Shown: piece by piece, positions 34,529-43,892 of the stretch
Numbering within the stretch: the stretch's first letter is position 1
How the letters are laid out: each line of letters starts with the position of its first letter
DNA from: Pseudogymnoascus destructans
Taxonomy: Eukaryota; Ascomycota; Leotiomycetes; Thelebolales; Thelebolaceae
Direction of reading: 5' to 3'
Assembly (NCBI RefSeq): GCF_001641265.1
Contig: NW_020167533.1
Location: 496,001-560,000 of the forward strand
DNA length: 64,000 bases
The notes under the pieces: model-generated
What the model was told of the DNA's origin: nothing
Databases searched by the model: none
Seen by the model: only the letters and a program-made list of their open reading frames with translations
Made by a program: the position numbers and the translations under genes

Positions 34529-36394
34529 TTACTCGCGAGAGACGTCGCGGCCGAAAGCCTTCGATTTGAGCCAGTCTACGACGACGAGGACGCGGTTACG
34601 TGCTAGTAGGATGTTAGATTCTTGTTGATGGGATAATAGAGGGAGGAGGGATGGGGATGGGGATGGGGGAGGTACTCACTGCTAAAGCACATACTCAGAT
34701 ACGCGCTGCGCCAGAAGAGATACGTGAGGCTTCCACCCGAGGCAAAGTTGCCATTAAACCACGTCACATCCGCGACCGCGCGATCACTGCCAATATACGC
34801 CAACGAACCCTGGTGCGAGTAGTGGAACGGCTTGATATCCTTGATGCGACGAAGACTCTTCTGGAGGTCCTCGAGCTCGGTAGCAACAACCGGCGCATCG
34901 GTGCGAGTAACGTTCAACGAGGTGGAGAGCTCATCAATGCGGCTCTCGAGGAACTCAGTCTTAGCCATCGTATTGAACAGACGCGCGAGGAAAGCGCCCT
35001 CCTGCGCAGCAACCTGGGCAGTTGGCGCATAACCCGCAACAGCGCAGTCACCCGTGGCCCAGATGTCGGTGGTTCCCTGGACGACGAGGTACTCGTTGAC
35101 GGCGAGGCCGCGGCGGGAGTCCTTCTGCGCGGGGATCTGGGACATGAGGTCGTGGACGATGGGGCGGACGGCGTTACCGGTCGCCCAGACGAGGAGGCCG
35201 TAGGGGAGGATCGTGGTGGTCTTCTTGCCGTCGGGGCTGGTGGCTTCGGCTTCGACGGTGTTGGCGGTGACTTTCTTGACGGCGGTCTTGGTCATGATGG
35301 TGATTTTCTCCTCTTTGAAGGTCGACTCCGTGTAGTCGATCAGCTGCTTGGAGAAGGAGGGGAGCACGTTGGGGAGAGCCTCGATCAGCGTCACCTTGAA
35401 CTTGTCGCTGATTTCAGGGACCCATTTGCGAATGTCTTGGTCAAAGAAGTCTTGCAGCTCGCCGGCGAATTCGACGCCGGTTGGGCCGCCGCCGACGACG
35501 ACCATGTGGAGGAGACGCTTGATTTCCTCGGGCGATTGGTCTTTGAATGTCGCGGTCTCGATGCAGTCCATGATCTTGGTGCGGATGCGCTGGGCATCAC
35601 CGACCTCCTTCAGGAAGCAAGAGTGCTCGGTGACACCCTGGATGCCGAAGGTGGCATTCTCGGCGCCAACAGCGATGACTAGCTTGTCGTAGGAGACCTC
35701 GGTTTTCGCGGAGGTGCCCTTGATCTCAGAGTTATCGGCGATGCTGACGGTCTTGCGGATTGGGTCGATGTGCGAGGCTTCGGCTTCGTAGAAAGTAACG
35801 GCGGCCTTCTTGTGTCTGAGAATGGATCGGATCGGCTCCATGATAGATCTGTGCTCGATGGTACCGGTCGTGCATGATGGCAGAAGGGGTGTGAATAGGA
35901 AGTAGTTGCGAGGAGAGACTACAATGACGTTGTAGTTCTCGGTGTTGAGCTTCTTGAGCAGCGAGACCGCGCCCCATCCGGTACCTGCGGCAATTGATTA
36001 GATTCTCGATCGATACAAGCTATCGTGGGCATGGAGGGCTTCAGGGCTTACCTAGGATAACGAGGTTCTGCTTGTTTGGATCGGGAATTGGCTGCTCCAT
36101 AGGATGACGCAGTTCGTAGATGCCGTATCCCATGTAAGCTACGCCTCCGATGAGAGAGAGGTAGGTCGCTCTCCACATCAACCTGAAGGCTCTGAACTTG
36201 CGGCGAGGCTTCACCGGCTCAACAGGCTTGATGTCCGCATAGCCTCTGCGCGACGACTGCTGCAGTCTGCTCGCACTGACGATGCTGCTGCTTGGTCTCG
36301 CACGTGACAGAATGGCGAATGAGCGACGAGCAACGCTCTGGAGCCCAATTGAGGGCGACTGAAGCATCGTTGAAGCTCTGATTGATGAAGCCAT
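34529..36394 (-). CDS. nde1: Alternative (type II, rotenone-insensitive) NADH dehydrogenase, mitochondrial, probably external
   Basis: Exons 36394-36052, 35984-34680 and 34602-34529, 573 residues. The first in-frame ATG at 36394 starts an Arg/Ser-rich presequence (MASSIRASTMLQSPSIGLQS, RRSFAILSRARPSSS). One membrane helix follows (YLSLIGGVAYMGYGIYEL), the layout of external NDE enzymes. FAD motif: VILGTGWGAVSLLKKL, split by intron 1. NADH motif: MVVVGGGPTGVEFAGEL. A later conserved segment is TDIWATGDCA. The last exon is 74 nt and encodes the membrane-anchoring C-terminus (VVVDWLKSKAFGRDVSRE). There is no EF-hand insertion, so it is not the Ca-dependent subtype. It oxidises NADH and reduces ubiquinone without proton pumping, bypassing complex I. 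A 343-codon antisense frame is only its shadow. Confidence 0.95.
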
Positions 36395-37155
36395 TGCTTC
36401 GAGAGTTGGCAATGCGTGCCAGAAGAAAAGGTGAGGGTCAGAGAGAAAGGGCGGAGTCGGAGAGGGGAGGGGCTATGGGGAATTCTCAGCAATTTTTGTT
36501 TTCGCGCCTGGAACCTTATGCGAGGCGGCGGCCGCTTGTGAATGGATGAGCAAAGGTGATGACATAGCGCGGCTACTGATTGATAACTAGGATATCACTT
36601 TATTGCAAGTCACAACTGATGTTAAGAATTTTTTTCTTTTTTGCGGCGGGCGCAAAGGGGGGAAATAAAAAATGCCAATGCCTTTGTTGAGGCTATCTGC
36701 TTGTAAATTACAGTGTACAGCTCGTCGAGAGGCAATTTCATGAGTTATAATAATGGGAGACCAAGGCTCGATCCCTTTCAATTATTCATACTGTATTCAC
36801 AGAGGGGGAGCTAGCAAACTAGCAGAACTAGTGTCGGAATTACTTTACAGTACTCGTACATGACGCGACGGCAATTTCGGAAGAACGGCAGCTACAATTC
36901 TCTCCTTCACTCTAGTCCGAGAGCTATGTGGGGGCACTTGCTCTGTCTATCTTATGGTGTATGGGTATCGCCCAGCCGCCGCAGTTGAATTCCTCTTCAG
37001 CTTCATTAGTTCAGCCTTGTGGATGTTTGACATGGCTGTCGCGGCACCGAGACCGAGGCATGTAGGCATCAGCAGCCAGTATCGAGTGATGCAAGCTTGG
37101 GGCTTTGCAACCACACCACCTCGGGATTCTCGTTGGACAGTCTCAGCCGCCTGGC
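36395..37155. other. Intergenic, nde1 promoter and GNAT 3' flank
   Basis: A GCGGCGGCCGC-type GC island lies at about 36520. No gene seen. Confidence 0.45.
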
Positions 37156-37996
37156 TCATGCTATCGCCTTCGGTTCCCGAACCATGCAGTAGAGCTTGCA
37201 ACCCTCTGCGTCGTCGTCGCAGTCCATGCCCCTGACGAATTTGAACCCCATCGCCTCGTAGATCTTGGTATTCGGCTCGTCCCGACTACTTTCCAGATAG
37301 CATTTGATACCTTCCGCATCTGCCTTCTTGGTGACTTCGTTGAACAAGGCTCTTCCGACACCCTTCCCTTGTGCTTCAGGTAGAACGCTGATGATGTTCA
37401 GAAAGTAGTAGCCTTTCGGGTCCGTCCAAACTTCCTTATGGGCTTCCGCCTGGCGCGCTTTCCATATATAGTATCGCTGCCAGGGTCAATTAAGCTCTCA
37501 CATGACAGAGCCATCATTCTTACCTTGACGTTCAACCCTCCTCGCCCATACCGTAGGTTCATTGCCACCTGGCTTCCCCAGAGTCGCCAACCCTCGAAGC
37601 CATTCCAGAACCACTCGCCCCATGTTAATGGCTTGTCAGTCGCTCTGGGCGGTATCCACATAGCAATCCCAAGGACTTTATCTGAGCCTTCCTCCTTGGC
37701 CACATGGAACAAGGCATTACGTAGACCCCATAGGCAGCGGATGCGAAGAGATACGCGGTTGCGATTCAAATCAATCTGTTTGGTTGTTAGTGGCGCCAAC
37801 AACGAACTCGTTTGCCAAATAGATGCTTAGAATAGAACGGATTTTGTTTGGGACGTGTACTCTTTACACCGCAACTCACCTTCGATCGATCGTTAAAAAT
37901 CCATAAATTATATGGGTCATTTGCGAACGCTTCTTGAATCGTCCTTATGCCGCCATCGATATCCTCTTCTCTCATAGGACTCACAACAACCGGCAT
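37156..37996 (-). CDS. GNAT-family N-acetyltransferase
   Basis: Exons 37996-37880, 37775-37524 and 37476-37156 join to 229 residues. The start MPVVVSPMREEDIDGGIRTI is the usual GNAT strand 1/helix 1. The middle carries the substrate-side segment (GIAMWIPPRATDKPLTWGEW). The third exon has beta4 and the acetyl-CoA P-loop: YYFLNIISVLPEAQGKGVGR, i.e. Q/R-x-x-G-x-G/A as QGKGVGRAL. The end is YEAMGFKFVRG. Fungal relatives of this layout are annotated only as GNAT acetyltransferases, and the substrate is unknown. It follows nde1 on the same strand but has its own 760-bp spacing, so joint control is not implied. Confidence 0.9.
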
Positions 37997-38833
37997 GATG
38001 GCTTTTGATAGAGTCTCTGGGCTATATTACCCCGACTTATTGATCTATGCCAGGATAGGATGGGAATGCCAGGATGTGTAACTTACTCCGTACTCCGTAC
38101 TCCGTACAAGTGCTCAAGTTTGTGGCTGGCATCCGTTCCCGGCCCGCAAAACGCCAAGACGCCTGCCGACTTCAAAACACAAACCACGACAACTCATCCG
38201 CTTGAGACGGAACTGAGACGCCTCAGGACGAGCCTGCCACACAACCGCATTGCGATCTCTTCCAGTTGCAGTCAAGAAGCCCAATAACCCAGTAAGGTCC
38301 ACATGATAATGCGTCAGCTTGTGTGGATTCTCTCAAGTGTTACTTCCTCCTCGCTGTGTTTCTGGTGAGTGCGCATGTATATCGCTGTCGCAAGCTTGGG
38401 CACGCGAGGCAGTCTCGGGGATGATCAGAGCTCCTGATCTCCACTCAGTTCTATGGCTTCTTGATCTCAGCGTCAAAAGGGAAGGATCCGTTGCATTTGT
38501 GCGGCAGTTCGCTCCTGAAGTCTGGGGTTTCCTGTCATGCCAAGATCACGGAATCATGTGTCTACCCGATGCCATCCATATCTTGTTGATATCCTGATGA
38601 TCGGAAGTTCTTCATCCTTTTCGTAGTATGGCTGGCACATACGGCACTTTTATTTCTTTTCATTTTCTGTAGTTTGGCTGCTTCATTCGTCATTTTTCAT
38701 TCTCAATTGGCTCTTTTTGTTTGTTACGAATACTCTACGTCCGACCTTCGACCTACCTCTCTTTCCGAATCAGTATATTCTATGTTACGGCTTTGAACCG
38801 ATTATCTATCAAGTTCGGTAGAAGGCAAAAGCC
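37997..38833. other. Intergenic between divergent genes; ACTCCGT microsatellite
   Basis: Contains three 7-bp units TACTCCG at about 38084-38107. TACGGAGTAC-like palindromes also occur at 19620 and 28465. No gene recognised. Confidence 0.5.
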
Positions 38834-40860
38834 ATGGCTCCATTCAACCATTTCGGTGCTGTTTTCTCGACGCCACGACCCCCGGTTTCTCCGCCATCGA
38901 CGGAACGGACTGCGAGGGAACGAAGGGCATTGCGAGATTTCCAGCCAGAGAGGGCTCCGAATATATCTAGGGACTCGAGACCAAGGCGATGCCGACGGCT
39001 ATCACCTCGACAGCTACCTGCCGCGGTCGATTCGGATAGTGTCAGTACTGGCGAAGTGGGTGACGAAGTGAGCAGCGCTTCGGATAGTGGCAGTGCTTCC
39101 GCGGCGACAGAGAGAGGTACATTAGGTGATGCGATAGCTGGAGCTGGTTCTGTGACTGACAGTGCCCTCGATGCAATCCTTGGTGGCCAAAGTTCTACCG
39201 CCGTTGCAGCGCCCGAGAAAACCAGTGCCGCTGAAATAGAAAGCAAGCCGACTGATATCGCCACCACGGCGAGCGAACCGGAGGCCGTTGCCATTACATC
39301 GAGCAAACCATCGTCTGCCGCCGTTGAAACGAGTAGGCCAGCTATCATTACCACAACGCCAACGAAACATTCTAGCAAAACGCCTGACACACCATCATCA
39401 TCAGCTCCGCCTGTAGCGGCATTGCCAGGAACTACCAGAGTATTGTCGCCAGAAGCTGCCGCTACTCCTACACCTAGTAAGGTAGGAGGACTGACAAGGG
39501 TTACCCCGGAATTTACCAGGGCCTTTCCAACGCCAAAAGCACAACTGCAGAGTGCAGACCGCGTCAGTCTCAGCAACACCCAAGCCACAGGTGCTGCGGG
39601 GCTAAAGGCCCAGGGTCAGGCTATTGACTCTACTAGTAAGTCTGAGCCTGACTCCCATTGAGACTCCGACTCCGACTCTGGTATTAACTCTGGCGTAGAG
39701 TCTGGCGATGATCTCGATTCAGATTATGAGGACGACTCTACCGAGTCGCGGTTGGTCGCCTTCACAACAATCTCTGGCACCCCTCTCTCGACATTATCAG
39801 CCATCTTGGATCCTACTGCTGTGAGGACCTTGCCAGACAGCGTCACCACGGCATCTCAGACTGGTGGTCAACCTACGATAGCTTCGGCTGCTGCCAACAA
39901 GCCACCGCTTACCCCTGAAGCCTCAAATGGCCTGATTGCATTCGGTGCTGTCGGTAAGAATTACGCAATCCAATTCATATCACCAGCTAATATGTTATAG
40001 GTGGCGTTCTTGTACTCAGCTTTGTAGTATGCATCCTGCTTCGTCTCCTCAAGACCGACGCCTTCGGCTGCTTCAACTGTTGTGGAAGCAAACGCAAGTC
40101 TCAGAATAGTGCCTCAGAGTCCCTTTACCATGCAAGCGGCGTCTTCGGCACAGCTGCTCCCTCAGAAATTCAAACCCATTCGCGAGGCTTCTCGGCATTT
40201 TTCAACCCCATGATCCAGTTAAGAGCCGCCAAGTACGAAAAAGACCCAAGTCAGGGCCAAACGTACTCGCGCAACTCGTTGATACAGAATGCGGCGCCCA
40301 TCGCTGTGAGCCAACAGCCTATGCAATCTAGGGATGACCCTCCTCCCATGCCTGTCCTTCCACTAGCGTACCGTCAGGCCGCCAATGGGAAGAACCCGCG
40401 GATATCGGAGGTCTCCAGTCTATCATCTGGCTTCGGAGACGCTGTAATCGATATACCTGAATCGGGACCAACTACATATGTTACCAACAAGTCGGGCCAA
40501 GGTTTACCTAAACCTAACAGTCAAACGCTCGGGCTGGACGTAGGCCCCCGGTTCTCATGGGCAAACGTACCTACTCCCCGAACACTCGGTAACCACAGAA
40601 ACAGAGACACTGCTAACACTGCTACGACGACCACCTCTCGTGACTCAGAGCCCAGGTTCCGCACCGTAACGAGCTGGGTGCATCAGCAGGCGAACCGGGT
40701 GATGAAGAACCAAAGTGATAGCGGTGCTTCTGCTGCCCCTAGCCAAGAGAGGAGCAGCGTCCCGGACATACCGGCTTTTCCCGAGGCATACGGGGGAGGA
40801 AAGCATCAGAGGATGCCGAGTGTGGACGGATGTGGTGTCCAGGGCACATCCGGGCGATGA
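38834..40860 (+). CDS. Ser/Thr/Ala-rich single-pass membrane protein, function unknown
   Basis: Three exons (38834-39635, 39699-39953, 40001-40860) total 638 residues. The first intron is needed to skip a TGA at 39659; it has donor GTAAGT, a TTAAC branch-like site and acceptor GTAG, and it preserves frame. The N-terminus is basic without a cleavable signal. Residues 45-345 are mucin-like, rich in Ser, Thr, Ala and Pro. A Gly-rich lead-in (NGLIAFGAVG) enters one membrane helix, GVLVLSFVVCILLRLL, followed by a Cys cluster CFNCCG that could be palmitoylated. A 250-residue Ser/Asn/Pro-rich cytosolic tail follows. The layout recalls cell-wall sensors of the Wsc/Mid2 type, but no signal peptide or WSC domain is seen. 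I do not recognise the family. Confidence 0.7.
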
Positions 40861-41411
40861 AGTTGAGATTAAGGAGAGTTCGAGGATCCCGAGCACCTTG
40901 TTGACGAGGAAGTTGAGGCATTGAGGGGTGGAGGATGGGGCTATCTAGCAGTGTAATAACACACGTGGTGTATTGAAGAGTGAGACATGGGGGAGGGGAT
41001 ATATCATAGTATCTGTCTATGGGGTAGCTCCTGGGGACTACTAGCGGGGTTGGAGAGCGTTGGGTTTTGAAGGAATTAGATTTGGATAAATATATATAGT
41101 TAGTTAACTTAAATAAGTTATATATTATGTAACAACTGGCCATCACTTGTCGATCAAGAAGTCTGTTCCTTGGTGGATGAGAAAATGGCGACTTATAAAG
41201 CCGGCAGATGGCTGGCAACTCACCGGTTAATTGGTCTGATTCAACTTTGGCGGCTTTCTTTTGCATATCTTATTCTGTTTTTATTTTTCGGTTTCCTTCA
41301 TTCGCTGCATTTCTCAGTGCCTCGTGGCCAAAGTCTCATTGTTGACGTTCCTCACGTGGTCGTCGTCAGTTGCCCCTCACATTCTGTACTAGGCGCGTTA
41401 CTAAAAATAAA
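40861..41411. other. Intergenic left of the MULE
   Basis: AT-rich around 41085-41135. No gene seen. The transposon's left target duplication AAAAATAAA sits at 41403-41411. Confidence 0.5.
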
Positions 41412-43627
41412 GGGCAAAAGTTTTATAATACCCGGTAAGTTCAAAAATAAGTTTTATATACCATGCTGATTCTTACTAAGCAGGAAACCACTCAACGCGC
41501 TCGGCGCGTTGGACTCGCGTTGCCCCCCTTTCCGTTGCCTTCGCCGTCGCCCCTTTTGCCGTCGCCGTCGCCGTCGGCCGCCTCGCCCTCGCCGTCCTAG
41601 CTGACTCGCCAGCCGCCGCCCTCATTGAGGCACTCGGCGACTCTTCGGAAGCCCTCCCTCATCGCGAGGATGGCTTCTCTTCGCGAGCTGACCGTTCCTG
41701 TGAACGGTCAGCTTTTCCTCGACCTAGGCGCCTGGTCGAGAGCCCTTGACGACTGGGCTGTCAAGGAGAAGTTCTCCTGGCGCTATAAGTGCCGGGACAC
41801 CACACGAGCTGTTGCCGTGTGCCCCGAGGAGGGGTGTAGCTGGCGCTGTAGCGCCAGCTACGTTTGTGACGACCAGCTTTGGGCGCTGGTCGTCACGGAC
41901 TCGGTCCATTCTTGCGTGGCTCGTGGCCAGCGCAAGCATGCCTCTTCTTCAAAGAAGGCATGGTTGGACCCGGTGGTCTCTCGTCACCTTCAGGTGACGA
42001 GGAAGACCACCGCTCATGAGATAGTTGATCTCCTCCGCGTTCGATTCGCGGAGGAGATCAGCTACGAGAGGGCGCAGAAGTGCCGTCTGCGCCTTCTCGA
42101 CGGTGATATTGGGGCACAACGGCATAGCTTTGCCTTGTTGCCCCAATATAAGGCGCACCTTGAGGCAGAATGCCTCGGGGTTCATGTTGATCTCGTTCGA
42201 GATCAACATGATCGCTTTCAGAGAGTCTTCGTGTGTCCTCCGCACTCGCGGGACACATTCAGACTCTCTCGGCGCCTTGTCGCCGTCGACGGGACCTTTT
42301 TAAAGGCCCGTTTTATACAAACCTTGCTTCTCGCCGTTGGTATTGATGCCAACGGCGAGAACGTTCCCTTGGCTTGGGCGGTAGTGGAGTCCGAGAATGG
42401 AGACTCTTGGAGGTGGTTTTTAGACCACCTCAAGTGGTCTATTCCGGAGTTCACCACCGAGCCAAGCACCCTTGTCTCGGATCGAGACAAGGGGCTTATT
42501 GAAGCTGCGAGGACTCTTGGTCCTCGCGTGGCGATAGCTCACTGCTGTCGCCACCTCTCGGAGAACTTCTCGGAGAAGTTCGGGCGGGGGTTACTCCCTG
42601 CCTTCTGGAAGGTAGCTCGAGCGAAGACTCGAGCTGCCTATCACGGGCAACTGGAGGAGCTCCGGGTTATTAAACCCGGAGCTGCCTCCTATTTAGAAGC
42701 CGCTGACCCAGATACCTGGGCAGCGGCTTTATGTCGTGGCCGTCGATACGGCCACGATACCTCAAATATCGTGGAGAGTCTGAATAAGACTCTCCGGTTT
42801 GAGCGGGAGCTCCCAATTGTGGAGCTCCTTGACGCGCTGTGGCATCGTGTGATGGCACAGCGCGCTGATCGAAAAGCCACAGCCTCAAGGGCTGTGGCTA
42901 GCCATCAAGAACCCCCTCTTCTCGTGGGTCTTGTGGCGGCTGGGAGGGAGTGGGCTCGGACCAATATGGTCCAAGTCTCTACTCCCACGGAGGGAAGGGT
43001 GATACAGCCCGACGGGGCTGTACACCTGGTGGATTTGACGGCAGGAACCTGTTCCTGCCGTCGATATCAAGACAATGGCGTGCCATGTGGGCATGCCATT
43101 GCCTTGATTCTACGATTACGGGGGCAAGTAGGTGCCTACTTGCCCCCCCTTTTACTATCTACGACATGGCAAGCTCAATACGAGCTTGCCATGCCTCCTA
43201 TGGATATGTCGGGTCTTCTGGTAGAACCAGAAGACCCTTGCCAGCCGCCGACTACGAGAATACCTCGTGGTCGGCCCAAGAAAGAGCGGGTTCGTCAGGA
43301 GGATGCTCGCCGCCCTCGAGGGCGGCGAGCAGCCAGGGACCACGGTGGACTGCTCCCCCTGGGAGCAGTCGTGGCGCGCGTACCGGACTTGGTACGCAGC
43401 CGCTGCTCCACCTGTGGGGAGCCTGGGCATAACGCCCGGAGCTGCCGACGGTCTCATGAATGAGGCCGTCGAAAGGAGCGACGGCGAGGTTGGGGGGTTG
43501 GGGGGGGGCTACGGGGGGCTACGGGGGAGAGGGATTGGGGGGTTTTTACTGGTCGAAGGGGGTTTCATTTTTCGCAGGGTATATAAAACTTATCACGTAA
43601 ATTGCAGGGTATATAAAACTTTTGCCC
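41412..43627 (+). mobile_element. Mutator-like DNA transposon (MULE), apparently complete, 2216 bp
   Basis: The left end GGGCAAAAGTTTTATAATAC is matched by the inverted right end GTATATAAAACTTTTGCCC (43609-43627). In both ends a second AAGTTTTATATACC unit lies 15-25 bp further in, so the TIR is about 55 bp with a doubled motif. Flanks AAAAATAAA (41403-41411) and AAGAATAAA (43628-43636) form a 9-bp target duplication with one mismatch, the length typical of MULEs. One intronless ORF fills the interior. A G-rich tract (about 43485-43560) separates the stop codon from the right TIR. Confidence 0.88.
41670..43463 (+). CDS. MULE transposase with SWIM and CCHC zinc fingers; coding sequence tiled by hairpins
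   Basis: One frame, 597 residues from the ATG at 41670 (an upstream TTG at 41625 is not a fungal start). The N-terminal zinc-binding region reads YKCRDTTRAVAVCPEEGCSW. The MULE DDE core has LVAVDGTFLK (Asp near 207), LVSDRDKGLIEAA (second Asp near 271), AIAHCCRHLSENF and the Glu of NIVESLNKTL near 369. SWIM finger: CSCRRYQDNGVPCGHAI near 461-477. C-terminal zinc knuckle: CSTCGEPGHNARSC. An AT-hook-like RIPRGRPKK sits between them. All expected catalytic and metal residues are present and there is no stop or frameshift, so it may be active. The nucleotide sequence is extraordinary: perfect inverted repeats with 8-13 bp arms follow one another across the whole gene (see findings). No other gene in the window does this. 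Confidence 0.92.
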   Translation: MASLRELTVPVNGQLFLDLGAWSRALDDWAVKEKFSWRYKCRDTTRAVAVCPEEGCSWRCSASYVCDDQLWALVVTDSVHSCVARGQRKHASSSKKAWLDPVVSRHLQVTRKTTAHEIVDLLRVRFAEEISYERAQKCRLRLLDGDIGAQRHSFALLPQYKAHLEAECLGVHVDLVRDQHDRFQRVFVCPPHSRDTFRLSRRLVAVDGTFLKARFIQTLLLAVGIDANGENVPLAWAVVESENGDSWRWFLDHLKWSIPEFTTEPSTLVSDRDKGLIEAARTLGPRVAIAHCCRHLSENFSEKFGRGLLPAFWKVARAKTRAAYHGQLEELRVIKPGAASYLEAADPDTWAAALCRGRRYGHDTSNIVESLNKTLRFERELPIVELLDALWHRVMAQRADRKATASRAVASHQEPPLLVGLVAAGREWARTNMVQVSTPTEGRVIQPDGAVHLVDLTAGTCSCRRYQDNGVPCGHAIALILRLRGQVGAYLPPLLLSTTWQAQYELAMPPMDMSGLLVEPEDPCQPPTTRIPRGRPKKERVRQEDARRPRGRRAARDHGGLLPLGAVVARVPDLVRSRCSTCGEPGHNARSCRRSHE

Positions 43628-43892
43628 AAGAATAAAACCCGAGGTACAAAATTGCGGGACTCAAAAGGCTCAGCCTCAACCCGTGAGGCTGATAAGACGT
43701 CGTAATTGCAAACGTACTCGCCCCACACTCTTCAAACCAAGTCGAAATCGCATTCTACAAGGGCTGGCATAGGCCAAATAACCTTATAACCTAGGGCCTT
43801 CAACTCTGCATATATTGCATGTCTTCGTTGAAGCTCACTACACCATTCACAGCTCCCCACGGCACTAGGTGCAAGGCAGCATATATTCCGAG

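Noticed and set aside
34651..35682. 343-codon plus-strand ORF
   Set aside because: It is the exact antisense of the NADH dehydrogenase coding exon; Gly/Asp/Val-rich composition typical of a shadow frame.
39659..39661. In-frame TGA as recoding or a pseudogene stop
   Set aside because: A 63-bp intron with good donor, branch-like site and acceptor removes it and keeps the frame.
41625..41669. Upstream start of the MULE transposase
   Set aside because: The codon at 41625 is TTG; the first ATG in frame is 41670, just before the conserved MASLRELTV.
41670..43463. CRISPR array or rho-independent terminators suggested by the serial hairpins
   Set aside because: The stems all differ in sequence, there is no repeat-spacer pattern, and the organism is a fungus; they lie inside an intact coding frame.
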